Source: Candidatus Kaiserbacteria bacterium (GTDB lineage Bacteria > Patescibacteriota > Minisyncoccia > Phycocordibacterales > Phycocordibacteraceae). From it: 40,958 nt of DNA. The notes under the pieces were generated by a model that was given only the letters and a program-made list of their open reading frames with translations, ran no database searches and was not told where the DNA came from. Location: positions 1-40,958 of the forward strand of contig JARIGM010000031.1 of NCBI GenBank assembly GCA_029288865.1, in the 5' to 3' direction. Position 1 is the stretch's first letter; each line of letters opens with the position of its first letter. Of the stretch, positions 1 to 7,878 are shown one piece after another. A program made the translations under genes and the position numbers.

Positions 1-1850
1 GCGCCTTTCGGCACAGCGAGTACCGATGCAACTTTCTCATCCCCGGCGAGCGGCAAGAAGTTCATGATGGACTTTCCTTTGGTCGCGCGCTTTCCTTCTG
101 GCACTTCGTACATCTTCATCTGGTATGCCTTGCCGTAGTCAGTGAAGAAGAGGAGGTCTGAATGAGCTGATGCGCTCAAGAAGTGCGTCACGACATCTTC
201 TTCCTTCGTGGACATGTCGATCACGCCGACACCGCCGCGCTTCTGGATCTTGTATTCATCCGGATTCGTACGCTTCACGTAGCCGCCCTGCGTGAGTACG
301 AGTACGGATTCCTCATCCGGTACGAGATCTTCGACAGAAATATTCTTCACGCCACCCTTCACGATCTTCGTGCGGCGATCATCGCCATATTTATCAGCAA
401 TTTCAACGAGCTCTGCGCGTACCACTTCAAGAATATTCTTTGCAGAAGAAAGAATCTTCTTGAGACGCTTGATGGTGTTCTGCACTTCTGCGAGCTCTTC
501 CTCAACCTTCTTTCGTTCGAGGCCAGAGAGACGCTGAAGGCGCATCTCGAGGATTGCAGTTGCCTGGATCACTGTGAGTCCAAACTTCTTTTGGAGATTC
601 GTCGATGCGGTTGGAGTATCAGGAGACTTTCGAATGATCGCGATTACTTCATCGATATGATCGAGGGCGATCGTAAGACCGAGCAAGATATGTTCGCGCT
701 CTTCTGCTTTGCGGAGTTCGTATTCGGTGCGGCGCTTCACGACGACGCGGCGGTGCTCGATGAACGATTCGAGCATTCCCTTAAGCGAAAGCGTCTGCGG
801 CACGCCGTCCACGAGCGCGAGCATGTTGTAGTGGAAGGTCGATTCGAGCTCGGTGTATTTAAAGAGGTTATTGAGGACGGCTTGCGGATGCGCCGTTCCC
901 TTGAGCTCCACGACAATGCGGATATCATCTGTCGATTCGTCGCGCAGGTCCTTGATGCCTTCAATCTTCTTCTCGTGAACGAGTTCCGCCATGCGTGTGA
1001 TGAGGTCCGCCTTGTTCACGCGGAATGGAATCGACGTGATGAGGATGTGCGTACCCTTCTTATCTTCAATGATCTCTGCAACGCCACGGCAAATCACGCC
1101 GCCACGACCCGTCGTGTATGCGTGCTTGATATCTGCCTGGTTGAACGCGATACCACCCAACGGAAAATCCGGACCCTTCACGAACTCAAGAAGATCGTCA
1201 GTGGTTGCATCAGGGTTATCAATGAGATGAGTAGTCGCATCGACGACTTCGCGCAGGTTGTGCGGGGGAATGTTCGTCGCCATACCGACGGCGATGCCGA
1301 GCGTACCGTTCAATAAAAGATTCGGAACCGCAGCTGGAAGAACGGTCGGCTCTTGCTTGCTTCCATCGAAGTTTGGCGCCCACTCGATCGTTTCCTTCTC
1401 GAGATCACGCAGCATTTCATCCGCGATACGAGACATCTTCGCTTCCGTATAACGATATGCAGCGGCCGGGTCGCCGTCGATTGATCCGAAGTTACCTTGA
1501 CCTTGCACGAGTGGGTAGCGTGTAGAGAAATCCTGTGCGAGCTTAACCATCGCGTCATATACAGAAGTATCACCGTGCGGGTGGTACGAACCGAGCACCT
1601 CTCCCACCACTGTCGCCGACTTACGAAACTTCGCGCTTGGAGTGAGCCCTGTCTGACGCATCGCATAGAGAATACGGCGATGCACTGGCTTGAGGCCGTC
1701 GCGAACGTCCGGCAATGCGCGGGATGTGATGACGGACATCGCGTAGTCCAGGTACGACGTACGCATCTCAGCCGTGATCGACTGATTCACCACGTTGATA
1801 CGTGGCTCTATCGGTGCCTCATCTTCAGGAGCTGCTGCTTTCTTAGCCAT
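1..1850 (-). CDS. gyrA: DNA gyrase subunit A, 3' end truncated by window edge
   Basis: Missing from the ORF track because it runs off the window. Reverse translation from ATG at 1850 gives [64 protein letters not shown]..., with typical GyrA motifs ([52 protein letters not shown]). Confidence 0.96.
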   Translation of the reverse strand, partial: MAKKAAAPEDEAPIEPRINVVNQSITAEMRTSYLDYAMSVITSRALPDVRDGLKPVHRRILYAMRQTGLTPSAKFRKSATVVGEVLGSYHPHGDTSVYDAMVKLAQDFSTRYPLVQGQGNFGSIDGDPAAAYRYTEAKMSRIADEMLRDLEKETIEWAPNFDGSKQEPTVLPAAVPNLLLNGTLGIAVGMATNIPPHNLREVVDATTHLIDNPDATTDDLLEFVKGPDFPLGGIAFNQADIKHAYTTGRGGVICRGVAEIIEDKKGTHILITSIPFRVNKADLITRMAELVHEKKIEGIKDLRDESTDDIRIVVELKGTAHPQAVLNNLFKYTELESTFHYNMLALVDGVPQTLSLKGMLESFIEHRRVVVKRRTEYELRKAEEREHILLGLTIALDHIDEVIAIIRKSPDTPTASTNLQKKFGLTVIQATAILEMRLQRLSGLERKKVEEELAEVQNTIKRLKKILSSAKNILEVVRAELVEIADKYGDDRRTKIVKGGVKNISVEDLVPDEESVLVLTQGGYVKRTNPDEYKIQKRGGVGVIDMSTKEEDVVTHFLSASAHSDLLFFTDYGKAYQMKMYEVPEGKRATKGKSIMNFLPLAGDEKVASVLAVPKG

Positions 1851-1874
1851 ACGATAACTATACGCGTGTCAGTA

Positions 1875-2264
1875 TTAAAAGGAAATCACCCGCTGATTCG
1901 TGTCATTCAGGTTCGAACCCTGTGCGGAAGTATCTGCAGAGGAGTCAGAGGAAACTGCTGGAGATGCAGACACGCCGACTGGCGCGAGCGCAGGCGTGCT
2001 GCTGCCGGACTGAATCGCGCCAACAGCGCCAAGCAACTGCTTCAGATGAGATTGTGTCTCGTTGGCTGCAGTGTGTACGTTTCCAGTCGCATTTGCAGGT
2101 GCAGTACCGGGCGCGGCGAGGTTAAGTGCGAGGGATCCCGAGGTAACGAGCGTACCGAACCATACGATTGCAACGAGACCGGTGAAGCCAACCGTCGTCC
2201 CCATCGCAATGCGATGACGGATGTGTTCTGGATGTGCTCGAAGCCGTTCGATAAAGTCGCGCAT
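1875..2264 (-). CDS. small single-TM hypothetical protein
   Basis: 129-aa ORF with one hydrophobic segment (GTTVGFTGLVAIVWFGTLV) and a Ser/Ala-rich tail; follows gyrA spacing. Confidence 0.6.
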   Translation of the reverse strand: MRDFIERLRAHPEHIRHRIAMGTTVGFTGLVAIVWFGTLVTSGSLALNLAAPGTAPANATGNVHTAANETQSHLKQLLGAVGAIQSGSSTPALAPVGVSASPAVSSDSSADTSAQGSNLNDTNQRVISF

Positions 2265-2271
2265 AGTGCAG

Positions 2272-2913
2272 TTACGGTGTTACCACAATAATAGCACCCT
2301 CCTTATCTGCAGTGTCTTTCTTCTTGATCGTAAGCTTGTCTACTTTTTCACCTTCATTGCCTGCCTCTTTGAGGTAATCCTTGAGCGCATCTGAATGACC
2401 CATACCACTCCAGTGCATCGGAATAATGATCTTTGGCTCAAGCATCGTTGAAAGCTTCGCTGCACCAGCTGCGTCGAGCACGCCATCGCCACCAACTGGT
2501 ACGAAGAGTACATCGATGTCATCGATCGCTTCACGGGCCTCCTGCGGAAGCGTCGCATCTGAAAGCGCACCTAAATGCACGAGCGTCATCCCTTCGAGCT
2601 TCACTGCATAGACAGTATTCACTGCACTGCCATGTCCCTTAGGAAGCATGTATTCGCTCTTCGTGAGGAAGCCCTGCACGGTCACTCCGCCTTTTTCGTA
2701 TTCCCCCGGACCAGTAATAGGAAACGCGTCCTTTCCGCCGAACGAAACCTCATCAATACCGTTCATATCCGGATGATTGCGAGACACGAGCGCGATATCT
2801 GCACCGAAACGCACAGCCGGAAGCGTTCCTCCCTTGCCAATCGGATCGAACACGAGCGTGAGATCCCCGAACGTTACCTTGAAACACTGTCCTCCGTGAT
2901 GCGTAATTACCAT
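2272..2913 (-). CDS. MBL-fold metal-dependent hydrolase (UlaG-like)
   Basis: 213 aa, MVITHHGGQCFKVTFGDLTLVFDPIGKGG... with MBL-fold features (DP near N-terminus, ...IIPMHW). Confidence 0.85.
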   Translation of the reverse strand: MVITHHGGQCFKVTFGDLTLVFDPIGKGGTLPAVRFGADIALVSRNHPDMNGIDEVSFGGKDAFPITGPGEYEKGGVTVQGFLTKSEYMLPKGHGSAVNTVYAVKLEGMTLVHLGALSDATLPQEAREAIDDIDVLFVPVGGDGVLDAAGAAKLSTMLEPKIIIPMHWSGMGHSDALKDYLKEAGNEGEKVDKLTIKKKDTADKEGAIIVVTP

Positions 2914-3069
2914 ATGTCTTGTAATTATATCATGAAGAGAAGTTAGCCACAGGCGAACACTTCACATGCTACTCAGGCATGATAATCTCTTCCTTACGCG
3001 GCACTGTGCCACGTCTCAAGCGCCCATATGGGATGGCTTTGAGTTTCATTTTTGCAAAGGGAGGACCCG

Positions 3070-3180
3070 ATGATTGCCCTCGATATCACTGGCCAACACG
3101 GCCATGTCGACACCAACACCGAGCACATCGCCGGCGATCTGCCGGGTGAAGGCATCGCTTCCACCTACGTGCCGTCCTGA
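3070..3180 (+). CDS. 36-aa mini-ORF with strong SD and own terminator
   Basis: AAAGGGAGGACCCG-ATG; MIALDITGQHGHVDTNTEHIAGDLPGEGIASTYVPS*; perfect hairpin plus T-run follows at 3214-3243. Confidence 0.4.
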   Translation: MIALDITGQHGHVDTNTEHIAGDLPGEGIASTYVPS

Positions 3181-3213
3181 CACGGCATCAACATCAACCT
3201 TTTTAACCCAGCG

Positions 3214-3243
3214 GGCCCGCAGATTTATCTGCGGGCCTTTTCT
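3214..3243 (+). terminator. rho-independent terminator
   Basis: GGCCCGCAGAT-TT-ATCTGCGGGCC followed by TTTT. Confidence 0.75.
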
Positions 3244-3332
3244 TATGCACCACAAAATATAGACAAGCCTATTATCTGTGGTACTTTAAATTCTGCGGAT
3301 GATACCATTCGCTTTCAACCTGGGAGGATCTA

Positions 3333-3713
3333 TTGAAACTGTACCTTGACCTTGTATTACGGGGAGCTTTGCTCCTCAGTCTCGCCGCTATGGCAGTTGC
3401 CTGCACCGTAGCCACCGCCGACCGAACCCTGTCGCCGCAATTCCTCGGAACCGTCGGAATGTTCCTCGCGATGTTCGCCATCGGGGTACTTACCTCGACG
3501 AACGGGCTCGGCCGACTCCTCAAGACGCTTCGGAACTTGCAGAAGCAAGCGATGATGATCTTCGGTCGTCAGTCGGCGGAACGGTTTCTCAACTGCTTCC
3601 GTCCCTTCCTGCGGCAGATCCGCCGGCTCGCACGGACCAAGTCCGTCAGCCACTTGCGGTCCTTTCCGTACATTGTGCGCAGGAGCCGACCTCTGATGTT
3701 CCTTAGCAGCTAG
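3333..3713 (+). CDS. small membrane protein, hypothetical (TTG start)
   Basis: CTGGGAGGATCTAT-TTG; two N-terminal hydrophobic segments then a basic tail; 126 aa; terminator downstream. Confidence 0.5.
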   Translation: MKLYLDLVLRGALLLSLAAMAVACTVATADRTLSPQFLGTVGMFLAMFAIGVLTSTNGLGRLLKTLRNLQKQAMMIFGRQSAERFLNCFRPFLRQIRRLARTKSVSHLRSFPYIVRRSRPLMFLSS

Positions 3714-3736
3714 AAAGCGCTTAGGACGGCATCAAC

Positions 3737-3800
3737 GCCTCACGATATATTTCGCATGCAAAACGCTGTGCGAATGAGCTATCGTGAGGCTTTTCTTTTA
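3737..3800 (+). terminator. rho-independent terminator
   Basis: GCCTCACGATA (3737-3747) pairs with TATCGTGAGGC (3780-3790), then TTTTCTTTTA. Confidence 0.7.
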
Positions 3801-3885
3801 ATAAAGTCGTGGTATCGTACATTGACTCGATGAGCTGAGACTGCTTATCGAGGAGCTCATTGTTCATTCATACAGGGGAAATATC

Positions 3886-4083
3886 ATGCAGCGACCGTCG
3901 TCTACACCAACAACGTCCCGGCTCACACCACTCCTCGGAAGCCGAAGAAGTGTGGTGCCGCATCCAACGTTTGGACCGCCGAAAGACAGGATTCGACTTA
4001 TGGCATCGGCGGCATCAGTGCCACCTGCCACTAGACTGGTCGATTTCGACCCGCCCACCGAGGCCGATTCATCGCAAACTTAA
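3886..4083 (+). CDS. 65-aa hypothetical mini-ORF
   Basis: AGGGGAAATATC-ATG; ORF MQRPSSTPTTSRLTPLLGSRRS...; terminator-like hairpin AGACTCCT...AGGGGTCTTTT downstream. Confidence 0.35.
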   Translation: MQRPSSTPTTSRLTPLLGSRRSVVPHPTFGPPKDRIRLMASAASVPPATRLVDFDPPTEADSSQT

Positions 4084-4196
4084 TCGGCTCACTTCGCGCA
4101 GAATGCGCCTCTCAGACTCCTCGCTTCGGCAGGGGTCTTTTATTTATCCTTTATTTGAGCCATATTTTCACTATATTTGAACATTAACCAAAGAGC

Positions 4197-4223
4197 TTGA
4201 CAAATTTTGATGTGTTTGATAAT
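4197..4223 (+). promoter_or_regulatory. sigma70-like promoter of the 4272 mini-ORF
   Basis: TTGACA at 4197-4202; GATAAT/TAATGT at 4218-4225. Confidence 0.5.
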
Positions 4224-4271
4224 GTATCTGGGCATCAGATGAGATGCGTTGCACATCAAAGGAGAGGTCCC

Positions 4272-4436
4272 ATGACCCCCCATACCATGCACTCCGCGCA
4301 GGTGAAGTTCGCCGAGATGACCGCCATGACCGCCGCCAGCATCGACCCGGGCCCCGGCATCCACGATCCCTCGGCCAGTTCCGGCGCCAGCAGCCTGTCG
4401 GCCGATCGCGGCCATGTCGCGCATTATATTTCCTGA
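4272..4436 (+). CDS. 54-aa hypothetical mini-ORF
   Basis: AAAGGAGAGGTCCC-ATG; MTPHTMHSAQVKFAEMTAMTAASIDPGPGIHDPSASSGASSLSADRGHVAHYIS*; promoter upstream, strong terminator downstream. Confidence 0.45.
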   Translation: MTPHTMHSAQVKFAEMTAMTAASIDPGPGIHDPSASSGASSLSADRGHVAHYIS

Positions 4437-4492
4437 TCGTCGCCGGCCGGCGCGGCACCGCTAATAGCGATGCCTTCAGCCGAGCCTAACTG

Positions 4493-4536
4493 GGCCCAGC
4501 AATTGATTCGTCAATTGCTGGGCCTTTTCTTTTTAT
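4493..4536 (+). terminator. strong rho-independent terminator
   Basis: GGCCCAGCAATTGA-TTCG-TCAATTGCTGGGCC, perfect 14-bp stem with TTCG tetraloop, then TTTTCTTTTT. Confidence 0.85.
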
Positions 4537-4641
4537 CCTTATTTTGCTATAGTCCTCCCATAACGCGTGTCCGTGGACGGTTTAACCCTTTGCGCTCTTT
4601 GAGCTCAAATACCCGTCTGCCATGAATCGCGTCTTTAATAT

Positions 4642-5775
4642 ATGCCCGAAGAAAAGAAGGCTGCCACACCGGTAGTCGCAACGTTCACTGTTGACCCAAG
4701 CCATTCGATGGCTAAGTTCGTCGATTCGATCGCAACGCCTCCCCAGGCTGGCGACACGGTCGAAGGAACCATTATTGAGCTCGTCCGTGGTCGTCTCTAT
4801 GTAGATCTCCCGCCATTCGGCACCGGTATCATCTACGGCCGCGAATACCTTAACGCTGCAGACGTACTCCGCAAATCGAACCCTGGGGACATCATCACCG
4901 CTAAGGTTGTAGATCCGTCAGGGATCGAAGGATACATTGAGCTCTCTCTTAAGGAAGCTCGCCAGGCTGCTATCTGGGGCGAAGCTGAACAGGCGATCCT
5001 CCAGGGCACCACGTATAACCTCGTCGTTGAAGAAGCGAACAAGGGCGGTCTTATCCTTTCATGGCAGGGCATCCAGGGCTTCCTTCCCGCTTCTCAGCTT
5101 GCGAAGGAACACTATCCTCGCGTTCCAGAGGGGGATAAGGAGAAGATCTTCGGTGAACTCCTCAAACTCCAGGGACAGGTTCTTCCAGTCCGCATCATCA
5201 CTGCAGATCCTAAGGAAGGAAAGCTTATCTTCTCGGAGCGCACTGGCAGCGAAGAGGAAGAGAAGACGTCCCTCATCGATAAGTATCAGGTTGGCGACGC
5301 TGTAGATGGCGAAGTCACCGGCGCAGTTGATTTCGGCGTATTCGTGAAGCTCGAGCAGGGTCTTGAAGGGCTCGTGCACATCAGCGAGCTCGATTGGGGC
5401 CTCGTTGAAGACCCTCGCAACATGTTCAAGGTTGGCGAGAAGGTTCGCGTGAAGGTTATCGAGATCAAGGACGGCAAGATCTCCCTCTCGATCAAGGCAC
5501 TCAAGGATAACCCTTGGAAGCTCGCTGCTGAGAAGTACAAGAAGGGCCAGGAAGTATCCGGCGTTATCATCAAGTACAACAAGCACGGCGCCCTCGCTTC
5601 GATCGAAGAAGGTGTTGCTGGCCTCGTCCACATCAGCGAATTCGCGACTCCCCAGGAACTTCGCGAGACGCTTGAGCTCGGCAAGAGCTATCCGTTCACC
5701 ATTGTACTCTTCGAGCCGAAGGACCAACGCATGACCCTCTCATACGCAGGTGCAAAGAAAGGAGCGAAGAAATAA
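4642..5775 (+). CDS. rpsA: 30S ribosomal protein S1
   Basis: 377 aa with tandem S1 domains (GxVxxxxxFGVFVKLEQGLEGLVHISE). Confidence 0.93.
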   Translation: MPEEKKAATPVVATFTVDPSHSMAKFVDSIATPPQAGDTVEGTIIELVRGRLYVDLPPFGTGIIYGREYLNAADVLRKSNPGDIITAKVVDPSGIEGYIELSLKEARQAAIWGEAEQAILQGTTYNLVVEEANKGGLILSWQGIQGFLPASQLAKEHYPRVPEGDKEKIFGELLKLQGQVLPVRIITADPKEGKLIFSERTGSEEEEKTSLIDKYQVGDAVDGEVTGAVDFGVFVKLEQGLEGLVHISELDWGLVEDPRNMFKVGEKVRVKVIEIKDGKISLSIKALKDNPWKLAAEKYKKGQEVSGVIIKYNKHGALASIEEGVAGLVHISEFATPQELRETLELGKSYPFTIVLFEPKDQRMTLSYAGAKKGAKK

Positions 5776-5793
5776 TAACGAACGTGCAAAAAG

Positions 5794-5825
5794 AAAATCC
5801 TGGTCATTTATTTGACCAGGATTTT
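5794..5825. terminator. bidirectional terminator between convergent rpsA and the NUDIX-like gene
   Basis: AAAATCCTGGTCA / TGACCAGGATTTT stem. Confidence 0.75.
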
Positions 5826-6413
5826 TCGTATTGAAGTTTTCAATGGCACCCAACTAAAGATCGTTGTCTTGTGGTCGCTTTTTTCCACATATTCTTCTTT
5901 CCAATACCGACGTGGCATCTTCCAGAGGTAATAGGTGATATCGCTTTCAGACCGAAGGGTGGGATATGAGCGAGAGGATTTGGAGTAGGTAAACTTGGAT
6001 CGAATGCGCTTGAGCTGTAACGGCTCCGCAACATCGATTCCAAGTTCTTCGCGGATTCCGCGAAGCATGCCCTCCAATGCCGTTTCGCCTTGCGAACAGC
6101 GATATTTCTCACTCACACTCACGTCTCGATTCCGTCGCGTCTTGTATCCATTCTCGAATACCTGACGTTCGATCAGATGCAACTTCTGCTTCTTATTTGT
6201 ATGGAAGATGTACGCCTGAGCTCGGCAAGCCTTTCGCAAAAGTTTCCCTTTGCGATCCACAAGCACGCAGTCGTGGTGTTCGATTTCGCCGAAAAGATAT
6301 TCGACTGACTTCGTGTGTTTATGCTTACCCCACCCTTTCGTATTTACTTTGTACTTCTTTAAGATCTGCTTAAGAGTCCGCAGATCAGGGATATCAAGAT
6401 CAATATCAGCCAT
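5808..6413 (-). CDS. NUDIX-like domain protein
   Basis: 201 aa; GETALEGMLRGIREELGI resembles a Nudix box; SD GGAAAGGAGG upstream. Confidence 0.55.
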   Translation of the reverse strand: MADIDLDIPDLRTLKQILKKYKVNTKGWGKHKHTKSVEYLFGEIEHHDCVLVDRKGKLLRKACRAQAYIFHTNKKQKLHLIERQVFENGYKTRRNRDVSVSEKYRCSQGETALEGMLRGIREELGIDVAEPLQLKRIRSKFTYSKSSRSYPTLRSESDITYYLWKMPRRYWKEEYVEKSDHKTTIFSWVPLKTSIRKILVK

Positions 6414-6466
6414 CTGAGGCCTCCTTTCCTGCCAGCAGAATGCAGCAGGCCGAGGATTTTGGCAAG

Positions 6467-7063
6467 CTAACGAGTATTGGCTTCCATGGTCGCCTTTTCG
6501 GCGCCTTCGGAGATGAAGAGTTCAAGCACGTGACAGGTTTTCTTCAGCACTTTCTTGAGCTCAGGTTCTTCTTTAGGAGAGAATTTACCGATCACATGCT
6601 TCACGACTTTCTCCTCGCCAGTAGGCTTCTTCGTTTTCCCTTTGGGCGTTGAACCGGAAATCCCGATCTTGATCTGATAGAACGCCTTGGTTTTAAGAGC
6701 TCGCATGATACTTTCCACGCCTTTGTGTCCGCCTGAGCCGCGTTCAAATGTCATCTTCATAACGCCGAGCGGCAGATCGAGATCATCACGAATAACGACG
6801 AGCTTCTGGGCAGCCTTTACGCTCTTCACGAACGCGGGAGCCGCCTTTCCCGATTGGTTCATAAAAACCTCCGGCAGCACGAGCTGCACTTTTTCATCTG
6901 CAACGCTGCCTTCAGCAACAGAAGCATGCGCAACCTTTCGCAAGGCAAAGTCATCGAAGCCTTCTTGCTTCGCAAACAATTCAACAGCCATACGACCCGC
7001 ATTATGTCGCGTCTTTTCGTATTCTTTTCCTGGATTCCCGAGTCCCATTATTACGTAGGGCAT
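6467..7063 (-). CDS. pth: peptidyl-tRNA hydrolase
   Basis: MPYVIMGLGNPGKEYEKTRHNAGRMAVE..., VIRDDLDLPLG, GSGGHKGVESI. Confidence 0.96.
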   Translation of the reverse strand: MPYVIMGLGNPGKEYEKTRHNAGRMAVELFAKQEGFDDFALRKVAHASVAEGSVADEKVQLVLPEVFMNQSGKAAPAFVKSVKAAQKLVVIRDDLDLPLGVMKMTFERGSGGHKGVESIMRALKTKAFYQIKIGISGSTPKGKTKKPTGEEKVVKHVIGKFSPKEEPELKKVLKKTCHVLELFISEGAEKATMEANTR

Positions 7064-7170
7064 ATGTATTCCTCATTTTACCAGCAATCCGCAGAGACAT
7101 ACAGCACACGCTTTTGAAGAGGCTCTCGGAGAACGAATGACATTTGCGAGCCGTAAGGAGTCTGCGAACA

Positions 7171-7282
7171 AGAGATAGAATGAGGCAATTGGTGGGGCTC
7201 TGCGCAGCGCGTCGGCGCGAGCAGGAGGAAATTTTTCAGCAGAAAAATATTCCGGACCCACCAATTGCCTCATCCTATCTCT
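7171..7282 (+). repeat. foldback element copy 1: 26-nt inverted arms around a 60-nt structured core
   Basis: Arm 7171-7196 AGAGATAGAATGAGGCAATTGGTGGG pairs with 7257-7282 (one A/C mismatch). Core 7197-7256 is related to the core at 30013-30071. Confidence 0.85.
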
Positions 7283-7289
7283 ACGCTTG

Positions 7290-7317
7290 TTGACGCGTGT
7301 AAAAAGAGGAATACAAT
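7290..7317 (+). promoter_or_regulatory. lepB promoter
   Basis: TTGACG (7290-7295), 16-nt spacer, TACAAT (7312-7317); ATG at 7327. Confidence 0.6.
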
Positions 7318-7326
7318 ACACCTACG

Positions 7327-7878
7327 ATGAAGTTCTTCTCGAACGCACTGAAAGAAATCGCTCTCTTCATTGTGCTCGCGTTGATCGTTGTTCCTCCTAT
7401 CCGCATCTTCGTCGCGCAACCGTTCGTCGTTGACGGCGAATCGATGCATCCAACATTCGAGAATGCAGATTATCTCATCGTTGATGAGCTCACGTATCAT
7501 TTCCATACTCCGCAACGCGGCGATGTCGTGGTATTCCGTGCGCCACCAAATCCGAAAGTCTTTTACATAAAACGCATCATCGGCTTGCCGGGCGAAACCG
7601 TACACATCAGCTCTGGCAAAGTCACGATCACGAAGACGAACGGCGCTACATTGGTCCTTGATGAGCCGTACGCCATGATCGAAGATGCTACCTACATGCT
7701 CGACCGTACGCTCGGCTCAAATGAGTACTTCGTTATGGGAGACAATCGTCCAGAAAGTTCGGATTCGCGCATCTGGGGACCCTTACCTCGCGCGAATATT
7801 ATCGGCCGCGTCTATCTGCGACTATTACCATTCTCTAAATCCGGCGTCCTTCCCGGAAAAGCAAACGAACCACAATGA
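7327..7878 (+). CDS. lepB: signal peptidase I
   Basis: FVVDGESMHPTF, FYIKRIIGLPGE, YFVMGDNRPESSDSR motifs. Confidence 0.95.
   Translation: MKFFSNALKEIALFIVLALIVVPPIRIFVAQPFVVDGESMHPTFENADYLIVDELTYHFHTPQRGDVVVFRAPPNPKVFYIKRIIGLPGETVHISSGKVTITKTNGATLVLDEPYAMIEDATYMLDRTLGSNEYFVMGDNRPESSDSRIWGPLPRANIIGRVYLRLLPFSKSGVLPGKANEPQ

Noticed and set aside
183-1316. 377-aa plus-strand ORF in the track
   Set aside because: Antisense shadow of gyrA; the minus strand is clearly GyrA and the plus-strand protein has no family features.
4485-4580. Possible integron attC site (GCCTAAC near 4485) downstream of a mini-ORF
   Set aside because: No matching GTTRRRY partner or attC folding; the structure there is a TTCG-loop terminator.
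5059-5727. 222-aa minus ORF opposite rpsA
   Set aside because: Shadow ORF over conserved S1 domains.
7171-7282. Foldback elements as ordinary rho-independent terminators
   Set aside because: No T-run after either arm; copy 1 sits between divergent genes, upstream of a promoter; the cores are related to each other.
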